A stretch of 64,000 bases of DNA from an uncultured Prevotellaceae bacterium (GCA_900317835.1 ONIL01000005.1:1-64000); one strand, 5' to 3'; shown: positions 55,641 through 64,000, numbered from the stretch's first letter. The notes: generated by a model from the sequence alone, not told the origin. Program-made: numbers and translations.

Positions 55641-56405
55641 TTAATGTGAGTTGCGCAGGTATTCCTCGGCGCGAGCTAGATCCTCTGGTGTGTCGATGCC
55701 GATGGTCGCCGTGGTGGTGATGCCCGCCTTGATGGTGTAGCCGTTCTCGAGCCAGCGCAGCTGCTCCAGCGACTCGGCAAGTTCAAGGGGTGATTGTGGC
55801 AACCGCGTGATGGCTTCGAGCACTGCGGCGCGGTAGGCATACATGCCCACATGGGTATAGTATTGGGTCATGGCTGGCCACTCGGCACGCTCCTTTCCCC
55901 TAACATAGGGAATCACCGAGCGAGAGAAATATCGGGCGCGCATCTGGCTGTCCAACACCACCTTAGGGCTGTTGGGATTCTCTAGCTCGCTGTAGGGGCG
56001 ATTGGAGGCAAACGGGCGCACCAGCGTGGCAATGTCGGTAGTCTTGTCGTTAAAGCAGGCCATGATGGCGCGCAGCTGATCAGGCTGGATAAACGGCTCA
56101 TCGCCCTGGATGTTGATGATGACATCCTCGTGACCACCGTTCTTCAGGTAGGCCTCCTGGCAGCGGTCAGTGCCGCTGCGGTGCTCGGTGCTCGTCATGA
56201 TCGCCTTGCCACCGAAAGCCTCCACTGCCTGCATGATGCGGTCGTCGTCGGTAGCGACGATGACACGGTCCAATACCAGGCTCACCTGACGATAAACCCG
56301 CTCTATCATCGTCATGCCGCCCAGCATGGCCAGCGGCTTGCCGGGAAACCTCGTCGAGGCATACCTCGCCGGGATAATCCCAATAAATGTCAATTCCTGT
56401 TCCAT
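55641..56405 (-). CDS. kdsB: canonical 3-deoxy-manno-octulosonate cytidylyltransferase
   Basis: This 254-residue enzyme activates Kdo with CTP for lipopolysaccharide core synthesis. It has GIIPARYASTRFPGKPLA, VATDDDRIMQAV, EHRSGTDRCQEA, NIQGDEPFIQPDQL and the KdsB-specific SRSVIPYVRGKERAEW. LAESLEQLRWLENGY and GIDTPEDLARAEEYL follow. It is much closer to typical KdsB than the divergent copy at 42324. It lies between the LUD protein gene (26 bases) and the GH2 gene (39 bases). Confidence 0.95.
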   Translation of the reverse strand: MEQELTFIGIIPARYASTRFPGKPLAMLGGMTMIERVYRQVSLVLDRVIVATDDDRIMQAVEAFGGKAIMTSTEHRSGTDRCQEAYLKNGGHEDVIINIQGDEPFIQPDQLRAIMACFNDKTTDIATLVRPFASNRPYSELENPNSPKVVLDSQMRARYFSRSVIPYVRGKERAEWPAMTQYYTHVGMYAYRAAVLEAITRLPQSPLELAESLEQLRWLENGYTIKAGITTTATIGIDTPEDLARAEEYLRNSH

Positions 56406-56431
56406 AATAGCAGAATTAACTGTTAACTCAA

Positions 56432-57070
56432 TCAGTAGCCCCAGTTTTCGCCGATGAGAATGACGGTGTGGCGATGAGCCGGGAAACTGTTTCGGGTGAA
56501 ATGGACGTAGTTACAGATGCACTGCGGGCTATTGCAGTTGTGGCACACGCCGTCAAGTCGGCAAGGCGTGTCGCAGCCCAAACGTGCAGTGTTGATGGGT
56601 GCGGCAGTGTTGCGGGCACGAGCGAGCGCGGCCTCGATGGTGGGAGCTACTTTATTCATACCAATCACGTGGATCACGTTGTGCGGTCCCCAGGTGATGG
56701 CGGCGACGCGGTTGCCGCGGCCGTCTATGTTGACGATGACGCCATCCTGGGTGATGGCGTTGGCACTGGTCAGGAAGTAGTCAACGTTCATAGCGTCGAG
56801 GTAGCACTGACGCTTTTGCTCGGGTGTCTCAGCCTTGTCACGGTCAATGACCTTGTAGTCGCCGCTACCCATCAGTTCTTGCGTCAGACCCATCTCACGG
56901 ATGGTCTGTGAACCGCCCCAAGTGATGCTGCTGCCAGTGGGGATGAGTGACTTGACAAGGGCGATGGCCTCGGCGGCGGTAGCGCAATAATGTGCGTTGA
57001 AGTGGCGGCGCTCCAGGTGCTTGATGATGCGTCCAGCCAAGAGTTCGTTATGAATGTCAGTTGGTGTCAT
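56432..57070 (-). CDS. LUD-domain (LutC-like) protein
   Basis: This 212-residue protein contains the LUD/DUF162 domain with SSITWGGSQTIREMG, DYFLTSANAITQDGVIVNID, GRGNRVAAITWGPHNVIHV and INTARLGCDTPCRLDGVCHNC. The C-terminal Cys-rich run (Cys at CDTPC, CHNC, CIC) is as in LutC-like proteins. These proteins are linked to lactate oxidation, but the gene is without lutA or lutB here, so the role is uncertain. It is the third gene of the esterase-YqaA-LUD-kdsB-GH2 operon. Confidence 0.85.
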   Translation of the reverse strand: MTPTDIHNELLAGRIIKHLERRHFNAHYCATAAEAIALVKSLIPTGSSITWGGSQTIREMGLTQELMGSGDYKVIDRDKAETPEQKRQCYLDAMNVDYFLTSANAITQDGVIVNIDGRGNRVAAITWGPHNVIHVIGMNKVAPTIEAALARARNTAAPINTARLGCDTPCRLDGVCHNCNSPQCICNYVHFTRNSFPAHRHTVILIGENWGY

Positions 57071-57107
57071 ATCGATTAAGTTAAATGTTTTGGGTCACTT
57101 ATGTTAT

Positions 57108-57590
57108 TTATGTTGGCAGGAATTGCAGGACATCAATGAGTTTAAGGGAGCCCCAAATGATGGCGGCATAGCGCAACATCTTGCCGATGGTCATAGTAAT
57201 GAGCACAATCCACGGATTGGAGCGCACATAGCCTAGCGCTACACTGATGGCTGTACCCAACATAGGAATGAAGGCAAAGAAACCCATCCACGCGCCACGA
57301 TTCTTCATGAAGGCCAGCGCACGGTTGAGTTTCTCCTCACTGACATGGGCATATTTTTCGATCCACTCGATTTTTCCTAAATGCCCTAGATAGTAGCAGG
57401 TCATTCCACCACTCACATTGCCCACCAGCGCCACAATCAGACTGGTGACAGGATTCATGTGCAACGCTCCCACGCAGGCGATGACCAAGGCCTCGCTGCT
57501 GAACGGGATGATGCTACCTGCCAGGAACGACCCTAGAAACAGTCCCAAGTAGCCCCATTGGGTAAAGAAATGTATGAGTGTATCGAGCAT
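57108..57590 (-). CDS. YqaA/DedA-like (VTT domain) membrane protein
   Basis: This 160-residue protein has about four hydrophobic segments, among them GYLGLFLGSFLAGSIIPFSS (near 14-33) and GFFAFIPMLGTAISVALGYV (near 103-122), and has the length and character of the VTT/YqaA family, relatives of DedA. These proteins are proposed lipid scramblase-like carriers in envelope lipid handling. It follows the esterase gene after 21 bases. Confidence 0.87.
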   Translation of the reverse strand: MLDTLIHFFTQWGYLGLFLGSFLAGSIIPFSSEALVIACVGALHMNPVTSLIVALVGNVSGGMTCYYLGHLGKIEWIEKYAHVSEEKLNRALAFMKNRGAWMGFFAFIPMLGTAISVALGYVRSNPWIVLITMTIGKMLRYAAIIWGSLKLIDVLQFLPT

Positions 57591-57611
57591 TCCTCAGCCG
57601 AAAAAAATGAT

Positions 57612-58757
57612 CTACTTGAAAAGCAACTGGGTAAAAATGACGAGATAATCGCGCCAGTTGGTCCATTCGTGGCCACGCGTGCTCTCGTAGTAGGTGTAGC
57701 GTAGGCGGTGCTGGTCGAGCATCTTCCTGAACTCGGCATTGTCCTTGTAGAGGAAATCGTCCTTGCCTATACCCATCCAATACAATTTGGGTCGCTGCTT
57801 GAATTGGTTGACGAGTTTTGTTTCGATGTCATCATAGATTTTGCTCTTGCCTTTATCCATGCGGCCGATGGCCGGAGAGAACAGCCCCACATAACCAAAG
57901 TCATCAGGCTGGTTGGCACTGATATAAAGCGAGTGGTAACCACCCATCGACAGGCCGGCAATGGCACGATAGCGCTTGGCATCGCGGGTGCGGTAATGGC
58001 TGTCCACCCATGTCTTGATATCATTAAAACTCTGCTCGAATGTACCATCCATCCAATTCTTGTGGGCAAACGTGGGTTGCACGTTGTTGTCAGGCCCCGA
58101 ACCCGCAGCAGCGGGCTCATCGACATTGCCGTTGGGCATGACAACAATCATGGGTTCAGCCTTTCCGCTGGCAATCAGATTGTCAAGAATTTGGGCGGTG
58201 CGACCCTGCTCAGTCCAAACGGTCTCGTCGCCACCCGTACCATGCAACAGATAGAGCACAGGATAACGCTGACGGCTCTCTTCGTATCCGGCGGGAGTAT
58301 AGACCATCATGCGACGTTTCATACCCAGTGACGGCGAATCATACCAGACGGCGCTCACGTCGCCATGCGGCACATCATGCACAGCCATGGGACAATCCCC
58401 GTAAGGGTCGAGAATGAACTTATTCATCACATTTTTGACATCATGACACACCTGAGCATTGTTGTCATCCAACACCTTGACGCCATCAATACTATAATGG
58501 TACATGTACAGGTCAGGCTTCAAGTCACGCAGGGTTAGACTCCAATTGCCGTCGTTCTGACGCTGCATGAGCGTGTCGAGGCGCGAGTCGATAATCAGAC
58601 GCACAGTATCGGCATCTGGCGCCTTTACCTTGAAGATGACTGAGCCGTCCTTACCAATCAATGGTGATTGCACAGAAGGAGCGAACATACCTTGTTGCGC
58701 ATTGACAAGAGGCATTAGCGCAGCAACGATAATCAATAATAACAGGATTCTCTTCAT
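57612..58757 (-). CDS. exported esterase with N-terminal CBM48-like domain
   Basis: This 381-residue protein has a signal peptide (MKRILLLLIIVAALMPLVNA). An early-set/CBM48-like domain (about 25-115) includes FKVKAPDADTVRLIID and MYHYSIDG. The C-terminal alpha/beta-hydrolase has the nucleophile Ser270 (AGLSMGGYHSLY), an acidic residue region and a His near the C-terminus (YESTRGHEWTNWR). The layout is that of feruloyl or acetyl-xylan-type esterases of family CE1 in gut Bacteroidota. ATG 58757 was chosen because the earlier codon at 58778 falls in the promoter. It leads a five-gene operon. Confidence 0.9.
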   Translation of the reverse strand: MKRILLLLIIVAALMPLVNAQQGMFAPSVQSPLIGKDGSVIFKVKAPDADTVRLIIDSRLDTLMQRQNDGNWSLTLRDLKPDLYMYHYSIDGVKVLDDNNAQVCHDVKNVMNKFILDPYGDCPMAVHDVPHGDVSAVWYDSPSLGMKRRMMVYTPAGYEESRQRYPVLYLLHGTGGDETVWTEQGRTAQILDNLIASGKAEPMIVVMPNGNVDEPAAAGSGPDNNVQPTFAHKNWMDGTFEQSFNDIKTWVDSHYRTRDAKRYRAIAGLSMGGYHSLYISANQPDDFGYVGLFSPAIGRMDKGKSKIYDDIETKLVNQFKQRPKLYWMGIGKDDFLYKDNAEFRKMLDQHRLRYTYYESTRGHEWTNWRDYLVIFTQLLFK

Positions 58758-58775
58758 AGCTGAAACTTTTTTCGG

Positions 58776-58806
58776 CAAAATTAATGAAAAGCCCGCTTAT
58801 CTCAAA
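58776..58806 (-). promoter_or_regulatory. promoter of the esterase operon
   Basis: The minus strand reads TTTG (58806-58803), a 19-base spacer and TAATTTTG (58783-58776). A further -7-like TACCTTTG lies at 58977-58970 with no clear -33, so a second, longer transcript is possible. Confidence 0.7.
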
Positions 58807-59141
58807 ATGTAAAACAAAAAATCCCCGACTCTCGCCGCGGATCATTGAAAAAAATCTAATTAACCTCTAATACCATTAACATAAACCTTAAAACTAAATC
58901 TTAACCTTCTTAACAAAAAAATCCCATGCCTCACGGCAACAATTTTATGTCTTGATGAAAAATCGACCGCAAAGGTAAGGCCAAATATGTTATTAAACAT
59001 AATTTTTGAGCAAGAAAGTTTTTGTTATTAACATTAATTAATATTTTATCGATTTTTTTTGAAATATTTTTAGCCCAGAGTGGCAATTTTGACGTGTAAT
59101 TGATCCTAGAAAGCCCTCATCTGTAACAGAAGCAGCAAAAA
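58807..59141. other. AT-rich intergenic region upstream of the esterase operon
   Basis: No gene is supported. The stretch has tandem-like AT-rich words (CTTAAC and AACCTTAAAAC around 58880-58910) and the second -7-like box TACCTTTG on the minus strand at 58977-58970. Confidence 0.5.
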
Positions 59142-59187
59142 GCTATGGGCCCTCATAGCCGAAAAATCGACTCTAAGGGCCCATAGC
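59142..59187 (-). terminator. strong intrinsic terminator of the GH13 gene
   Basis: GCTATGGGCCCT (59187-59176 on the minus strand) pairs with AGGGCCCATAGC (59153-59142), 12 perfect pairs with a 22-nt loop, and a T-run (TTTTTGC) follows. It sits about 40 bases after the GH13 stop. Confidence 0.85.
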
Positions 59188-59225
59188 ACCAAACATCGTG
59201 CTGACTAGAACACGTCAGTTACTCA

Positions 59226-60587
59226 TCATTTGCCAAGCAACAGGTACTGATAGGGAGAAAGCGAGATATTCTTGCCCAGCTCCACCTGTTCACCCGTCAT
59301 CAGGTTGGTGACAACAGTTCCAGTCCACATGGGCGGCACATTAATCTGGTGAGCGGCGTCCCTGACGTTAACCAATACCAGTACATTGTCGTTATTGAGC
59401 ACGCGGTCCACACATAAGATACTGTTATCGTCATCGTCAAAGGGCTCTACCCTACCGCTGGATCGCAGTGCAGGATGCTCATTATAAACTGAGATGAGCT
59501 TCTTGTACTCGTCGCGCAGGGCGGGGTTGGCTTTCCAGTCCACGGGTACATACTTGAAGAAATTGATAGGTTCAGGATAACCCACTTCCTGAGAGCCATA
59601 TACCAGCATTCCGCCATGCAACATCGTGGTTGCCACGAATGCAGCCATTGAAGCCCTTACACCTCCATATAACTTGACAGGCGAAGCCTTGAAAGACTCA
59701 TCATGGTTGGTAGTGAAGCGCAATTTGAATTTGCCGCGCTCCAGGTCTTTATACTCTTCTACGTCAACATCGATGAGTTTTTTTACCTTTACACCGTCCT
59801 TCATCACATCAGCAATTGCCCTCATGAAATCCCATGCATAGTTCAAGTCAAATCCAGCAGTGAAATTATCGGGATTAGCGCCTTCGGCAAGCATGACAAG
59901 TTTGCGGGGTTTGGCAGCGGCACGCAGATTGCTGATGCACTCGGTCCAGAAATCAACGGGTACCTGGTCGGCCACATCGCAACGGAAACCATCAACGCCG
60001 ACACTGTCAACCCAAAAGCGCATCGCATCAATCATTGCGGCTCTCATGTCCTTATTATCATAATTGAGGTCAGCCACGTCGGTCCAGTCGGTGCCAGGAG
60101 GATAGATGATATTTCCTGTCGAATCCTTGGTGTACCATTCGGGATGCTGCTTGACCCACACATTATCCCATGCAGTGTGGTTGGCCACCCAGTCCAGGAT
60201 GAGGCCCATTCCACGCTCATGGCATGCGTTCACAAGAGCACGCAGATCATCGACAGTTCCAAACTCAGGCGCAACGGCCTTGTAGTCGCGCACCGAATAG
60301 GGGGAGTTCTTGGTCTTTTCTAAGCCAATAGGATAAATGGGCATGATCCACAGCATGTTCACGCCCAGGTCCTGAATGGTGTCAAGATGTTCCATGACAG
60401 CCTGCAAGGAGTTGGAAGGAGCAAACACGCGGGGATTCACCTGATAGAGCACCACATCGGCTACGTCAGGCACCATGTAACTGTCCGAAACAGGAATAGC
60501 ATTGTGGCTACTACCTGGTTTGCATCCGGTGAGAACGACCACCAGTGCAAACGACAAAATTAAGAGCAGTTTTTTCATTTCTTTCAT
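59226..60587 (-). CDS. GH13 alpha-amylase-family lipoprotein
   Basis: This 453-residue protein has a lipoprotein signal (LVVVLTGC, then KPGSSH) and a GH13 barrel. The nucleophile is Asp204 (VDGFRCDVADQV), the acid/base Glu235 (VMLAEGANPD) and the third carboxylate Asp296 (FTTNHDESFK). The amylase motif LILDWVANHTAWDN precedes them. It would cleave alpha-glucosidic bonds of starch-like glucans outside the cytoplasm. ATG 60578 is a second possible start. The gene follows a coiled-coil protein gene by 26 bases, and no SusC/SusD genes are present. Confidence 0.93.
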   Translation of the reverse strand: MKEMKKLLLILSFALVVVLTGCKPGSSHNAIPVSDSYMVPDVADVVLYQVNPRVFAPSNSLQAVMEHLDTIQDLGVNMLWIMPIYPIGLEKTKNSPYSVRDYKAVAPEFGTVDDLRALVNACHERGMGLILDWVANHTAWDNVWVKQHPEWYTKDSTGNIIYPPGTDWTDVADLNYDNKDMRAAMIDAMRFWVDSVGVDGFRCDVADQVPVDFWTECISNLRAAAKPRKLVMLAEGANPDNFTAGFDLNYAWDFMRAIADVMKDGVKVKKLIDVDVEEYKDLERGKFKLRFTTNHDESFKASPVKLYGGVRASMAAFVATTMLHGGMLVYGSQEVGYPEPINFFKYVPVDWKANPALRDEYKKLISVYNEHPALRSSGRVEPFDDDDNSILCVDRVLNNDNVLVLVNVRDAAHQINVPPMWTGTVVTNLMTGEQVELGKNISLSPYQYLLLGK

Positions 60588-60613
60588 ATTTTGGTTAATA
60601 GTTCATATATTAT

Positions 60614-61861
60614 CTATTTATTCATCGACTGTTTGAAGAGTTCAAACTGTTCGTTGGAAATCTCATTAATGGTGAGAAGGATGTTTCCTTCATCATTCTT
60701 TACGATAGTGAACACCAGCACATGTTCATCAACCGTATAACCGGTCTCTATGGCCTGAGTCTCACTATTCAATCGCCAGGGAACCGCCATGCGGGCATTG
60801 CTGCCCTTTAGTGCATTCTTAATTGCCAATTTGGCCATCTCGGTATCCTTAACAGCTGTGGAGAACATCGTGCACGAGGCATCACCGGCAGCGGTCTGAG
60901 TGAAATCGTATTTCTCACTCAGCCATAAGGCGACATCATCATAGTGGTACTTGCTGGCAGCAGCCCTTGCCGCAGCCTCCTGGTCTCGGCGGCTCTGCTC
61001 ACGGTTCAAACGTTCCTGCTCACGACGTTGCCGCTGTTCTTCCTTCTTGAGGAGTTTTTCTTCGGCTTTCTGTTTCTTTTCCTCGGCTTTACGTTGCTTT
61101 TCAGCCTCTTTATTGGCTTTTTCCTGGGCACGACGTTCCTCTTGAGCACGACGTTTGGCCAAACGTTCCTCCTGTTTCAATGCCTTCTCTTGGTCACGAG
61201 CAGCTTGGCGCCGCTGTTTCTCGCTTATCACGGGAGCGGTGGCAACGGGTTCCTCATTTTCCTCATTAAGGATGAGATTATCGGCCTCTTTTGCAACTTC
61301 GGCCTCGTCCTGAGTGACGGCACGGCGATCACGGGTGCTGCGGCGCGTGGTCTTGTCCTTCTTGACGGGTTTTTCTTGGGACTTGGCATCGGCTTTATCT
61401 TTCTTACCCAGTGATTTATAGTAATTGGCCGTCTCGGTAATGCTCACATAGTAGGTGCCGTCGTCCAGTGCCTTGCGCTTGACATTGAAATGGAATTTGT
61501 TCTTCTCAAAGCGGAACTCCTTCCAGTAGGTGGTTGTGGTCATCTGCCATGAGCCTACTGGTTTAATATCGTCATAGCTCGCCATGAGCCTGTCGATCAT
61601 GTCACGCACCTTCTTGTTGTTCAAGCCCTCAGGAGTATTAAGGAAATAGGTCACTTCGCCCTTGCTGAGCTGTTGCTCCATCTCGGAGGCGCTGGGCGTA
61701 TAATAGTACTCGAAATAGTTGCGTCCTACAAAAACGTCACTGATGACCTCGCCCAGGTACCATTCACATTCTTCCTGCTCTTGCTGGACAGGTTGTGATA
61801 ATACCGCCATCGCAAGGCACGCCATCAGGCCAAATAATATATATCTAAAACGATTTATCAT
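60614..61861 (-). CDS. exported protein with a highly charged coiled-coil linker
   Basis: This 415-residue protein has a signal peptide (about 1-23, ending AVLSQ). An N-terminal domain (about 25-150) includes EVTYFLNTPEGLNNKKVRDM. A long K/E/R/Q/A-rich coiled-coil linker follows (about 155-300, with blocks like EERRAQEKANKEAEKQRKAE). A C-terminal domain (about 300-415) includes YHYDDVALWLSEKYDF. The family is not recognised. The two end domains may be related to each other or to DUF4468-type modules, but that could not be tested. It is cotranscribed with the amylase gene. Confidence 0.65.
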   Translation of the reverse strand: MINRFRYILFGLMACLAMAVLSQPVQQEQEECEWYLGEVISDVFVGRNYFEYYYTPSASEMEQQLSKGEVTYFLNTPEGLNNKKVRDMIDRLMASYDDIKPVGSWQMTTTTYWKEFRFEKNKFHFNVKRKALDDGTYYVSITETANYYKSLGKKDKADAKSQEKPVKKDKTTRRSTRDRRAVTQDEAEVAKEADNLILNEENEEPVATAPVISEKQRRQAARDQEKALKQEERLAKRRAQEERRAQEKANKEAEKQRKAEEKKQKAEEKLLKKEEQRQRREQERLNREQSRRDQEAAARAAASKYHYDDVALWLSEKYDFTQTAAGDASCTMFSTAVKDTEMAKLAIKNALKGSNARMAVPWRLNSETQAIETGYTVDEHVLVFTIVKNDEGNILLTINEISNEQFELFKQSMNK

Positions 61862-61900
61862 GTCTCTCTCGTTTCAACGCTTTCTTTCAGTATTAATCGG

Positions 61901-61931
61901 CAAAGTTAATGATTCTTGCTTATAAAAGCAA
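61901..61931 (-). promoter_or_regulatory. promoter of the coiled-coil and GH13 genes
   Basis: On the minus strand TTG (61931-61929), 20 bases and TAACTTTG (61908-61901) form a consensus promoter. The start at 61861 lies about 30 bases past the expected transcription start. Confidence 0.7.
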
Positions 61932-62160
61932 GTTACGGGCCATTTTTGTGCATTTTACATGTTAACAAACATTAAAATAATGGTGGTTTCACGTCACATA
62001 TCGTAATTACTGACAGCAATTAAAATTCCAGGCCAGGTGCAAGTTTATTCTCGAGTGGACGATGGGGATGAGCAGGACAGAGTGGAAATAGTCAATGTCT
62101 CAAAAATGATTTCTTGCCTGACAGGACAATCAACACTGCCTAATAAAAAGATCTGATTCT
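61932..62160. other. intergenic stretch between the coiled-coil and GH125 genes
   Basis: No gene is supported here. The only recognised elements are the two promoters at its edges. Confidence 0.6.
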
Positions 62161-62191
62161 TTTGTTCCTGGCTATATTTTCATTAAATTTG
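62161..62191 (+). promoter_or_regulatory. promoter of the GH125 gene
   Basis: TTTG (62161-62164), a 19-base spacer and TAAATTTG (62184-62191) match the consensus. The leader to the ATG at 62224 is about 25 nt. Confidence 0.8.
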
Positions 62192-62223
62192 CACCCGTTA
62201 ACCACAATCATCGTCAACTGAAT

Positions 62224-63684
62224 ATGAAGACAAGACAACTGATATTGACCATTGTGGCCCTGGTGGCAGTCCTGCCTGCTGCGGCAGATGTGCATCCTCG
62301 TTACATCGAAGTGGTGAGTGATGCAACTACGACCTACGTCACCAAGAGGCCGCCCGCCGAGGAGCGCCTGTTTACAAGCGCCATCATCGAGAAGCGCATC
62401 AAGGAAGTACTGAAGAAAATCAAGGGGAACCCGCGACTGGCATGGATGTTTGAGAACTGTTTTCCCAACACACTCGACAGTACGGTCCACTATCGCCTGG
62501 CCGAAGACGGTGAAGACGACACATTTGTCTATACGGGCGACATCCACGCGATGTGGCTGCGTGACAGTGGTGCCCAGGTTTGGCCCTACGTCAAATATGC
62601 GCGCCAAGACGAGAAGCTGCGCCACATGCTGCGTGGAGTGATCCTGCGCCAACTCAAGTGCATTATCCTGGACCCGTATGCCAACGCATTCAACGACGGG
62701 CCCACGGGCAGCCAGTGGGAAAGCGACCTCACCGATATGAAGCCCGAACTTCACGAGCGCAAATATGAAATTGACTCGTTGTGCTACCCTATCCGCCTGG
62801 CCTATGAGTATTGGCAAGTGACGGGCGACGACAGCATCTTCGGTGACCTGTGGATAGAGGCGATGCAGGCCGTATTGCGCACTTTCAAGGAGCAACAGCG
62901 CAAGAACGGCGACAAGGGCCCATATAAGTTCATGCGCCGCGACATCGACGCCAAGTCATCGCTCACCTGGTACGGCTGGGGACCACCCGTCAACCCTGTG
63001 GGCCTGATTGTGTCGTGTTTCCGTCCCAGCGACGACGCCACGGTGCTGCCGTTCCTGGTGCCCAGCAACTTCATGGCTGTTTCCTCGCTGCGCAAGGCAG
63101 CCGATGTGCTCAACAAGGTCAATCACAACACAGCTCTTGCTGCCCAATGCCTAGACTTGGCACATGAGGTTGAGGATGCCCTGCACAAGTATGCTATCGT
63201 CGAACATCCCAAGTATGGCCAAATCTATGCCTATGAGGTGGATGGCTGGGGCGGCCGCGTGCTCGCCGACGATGCCAATGTGCCGAGTCTGCTGGCGATG
63301 GGATACCTTGGCGATGTGCCCATGGACGACCCCATCTATCGCAACACACGCCGCTTTGTGTGGAGCGAGGACAATCCCTGTTTCTTCAAGGGCAAAGCCA
63401 GCGAAGGCATCGGCGGTGCCCACACAGCCTATAACCTGATATGGCCCATGAGCATCATGATGAAAGCCTTCACGGCCGATAATGATGAGGAAATTGCCTG
63501 GTGCATGCGCCAATTGCTCACTACCGATGCCGGCACTGGATTCATGCACGAGTCATTCAACAAGGATAACCCCGAGAAGTACACCCGTGCCTGGTTCGCA
63601 TGGCAGAACACCCTGTTTGGTGAACTGGTCATCCACCTGGTTGAGAATGGCAAAACTGACCTGCTCGTCCATTGTCTAGACTGA
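62224..63684 (+). CDS. GH125 exo-alpha-1,6-mannosidase
   Basis: This 486-residue protein has a signal peptide (MKTRQLILTIVALVAVLPAA) and the GH125 sequence pattern: YTGDIHAMWLRDSGAQVWPY, AFNDGPTGSQW and HERKYEIDSLCYPIRL. WYGWGPPVN and SEGIGGAHTAYNLIWPM follow. GH125 enzymes remove alpha-1,6-linked mannose by inversion of configuration, acting on host N-glycans or yeast mannan. The TGDI-H-M-LRD region carries the metal-free acidic residues typical of the family. The gene has its own promoter and ends at a strong hairpin. Confidence 0.93.
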   Translation: MKTRQLILTIVALVAVLPAAADVHPRYIEVVSDATTTYVTKRPPAEERLFTSAIIEKRIKEVLKKIKGNPRLAWMFENCFPNTLDSTVHYRLAEDGEDDTFVYTGDIHAMWLRDSGAQVWPYVKYARQDEKLRHMLRGVILRQLKCIILDPYANAFNDGPTGSQWESDLTDMKPELHERKYEIDSLCYPIRLAYEYWQVTGDDSIFGDLWIEAMQAVLRTFKEQQRKNGDKGPYKFMRRDIDAKSSLTWYGWGPPVNPVGLIVSCFRPSDDATVLPFLVPSNFMAVSSLRKAADVLNKVNHNTALAAQCLDLAHEVEDALHKYAIVEHPKYGQIYAYEVDGWGGRVLADDANVPSLLAMGYLGDVPMDDPIYRNTRRFVWSEDNPCFFKGKASEGIGGAHTAYNLIWPMSIMMKAFTADNDEEIAWCMRQLLTTDAGTGFMHESFNKDNPEKYTRAWFAWQNTLFGELVIHLVENGKTDLLVHCLD

Positions 63685-63701
63685 CCAGCCCTTACATTTC
63701 A

Positions 63702-63750
63702 ATCACACTAAACGCTGAGTTTTTATCGTCAACCCAGCGTTTAGTGTGAT
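63702..63750 (+). terminator. strong terminator after the GH125 gene
   Basis: ATCACACTAAACGCTG (63702-63717) pairs perfectly with CAGCGTTTAGTGTGAT (63735-63750) over a 17-nt loop. A following run with several T residues (ATCTGTTTAT) is only moderately T-rich. Confidence 0.8.
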
Positions 63751-63838
63751 ATCTGTTTATCCGAAAAACCATGATGAATCACAAAAATTCATAAAAAACA
63801 TTTACAATCCCTATCAAATATTAAAACAGTAGGCTTTG

Positions 63839-63870
63839 TTGCATCGAACATTCGAAATGAGTTACCTTTG
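63839..63870 (+). promoter_or_regulatory. promoter of the last, partial gene
   Basis: TTG (63839-63841) and TACCTTTG (63863-63870) with a 21-base spacer form a consensus promoter. The ATG at 63907 follows about 36 bases later. Confidence 0.7.
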
Positions 63871-63906
63871 CGGCCAAAAATTTTAAAGAACATCCAACAT
63901 TATAAC

Positions 63907-64000
63907 ATGAAAGAATATAGGAACCTAACAAATCAGCAAATCGAATCTCTAAAGAAAAACGACTGTTGGGCACAAGACTGGAATAACATTCAAGTAACCG
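63907..64000 (+). CDS. start of a DUF4954-like gene, cut by the window end
   Basis: Thirty-one residues are visible: MKEYRNLTNQQIESLKKNDC and then WAQDWNNIQVT. The YRxLT opening, the QIESL segment and a DW near residue 24 resemble the start of the DUF4954 family of Bacteroidota, which usually carries a left-handed beta-helix further on. With so little sequence the family is only tentative. The promoter just upstream supports it as a real gene start. Confidence 0.5.
   Translation, partial: MKEYRNLTNQQIESLKKNDCWAQDWNNIQVT

Overview
The window looks like chromosomal DNA of a Bacteroidales bacterium (phylum Bacteroidota), probably a gut-type Muribaculaceae- or Prevotella-like species. The evidence is the gene content: a MoxR/Bat aerotolerance operon, TamB next to a barrel protein, a BspA-like leucine-rich protein, a C10 peptidase, T9SS-like secreted proteins and a four-helix-bundle suffix protein. 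About twenty promoters also fit the Bacteroidota pattern of a -7 box TAnnTTTG with TTG/TTTG about 19-22 bases upstream. Several of these -7 boxes overlap or lie downstream of the first possible start codon, and they were used to move starts downstream. No rRNA, tRNA, CRISPR array, integrase or transposase was seen.

Layout. 1-13 kb: a C10 peptidase cut by the window edge, a CAAX-type M48 protease converging on tsaD, a four-helix-bundle gene flanked by 9-bp repeat arrays, then nadE, tamB and a DUF4421-like barrel gene in one direction. 13-20.5 kb: two paralogous lipoproteins around a dockerin-like protein, mutY with a BspA-like surface protein, an OprP-type porin and a Dcu transporter. 20.6-29.9 kb: the MoxR-DUF58-BatA/B/C/D/E operon ending in a PAP2 phosphatase. 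30-37 kb: a small DNA-binding protein with a universal stress protein, then acyltransferase, metallophosphoesterase and tex, then a tandem-repeat secreted protein. 37-42 kb: a DUF2975/HTH pair, PASTA and rluD separated by an AT-rich cysteine-peptidase-like gene, and a cation efflux transporter.

42-45.5 kb: a three-gene operon of a DUF115 (MptE-like) protein, a pyruvate-aldolase-type enzyme fused to a second DUF115-like domain, and a divergent KdsB-type CMP-sugar synthetase. It could make, activate and transfer an unusual 2-keto sugar acid, and it is the best candidate here for an undescribed system. 45.9-52 kb: two large secreted proteins, probably one transcript behind a long leader. 52.5-58.8 kb: an operon of esterase, YqaA-type membrane protein, LUD protein, canonical kdsB and GH2 beta-galactosidase. 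59-64 kb: a coiled-coil protein with a GH13 amylase lipoprotein, a GH125 exo-alpha-mannosidase, and the start of a DUF4954-like gene.

The genes mainly serve the cell envelope and glycan use: Kdo activation, TamB/PASTA/Bat envelope functions, secreted hydrolases and transporters. Functions are read from motifs by eye; nothing was searched against a database.
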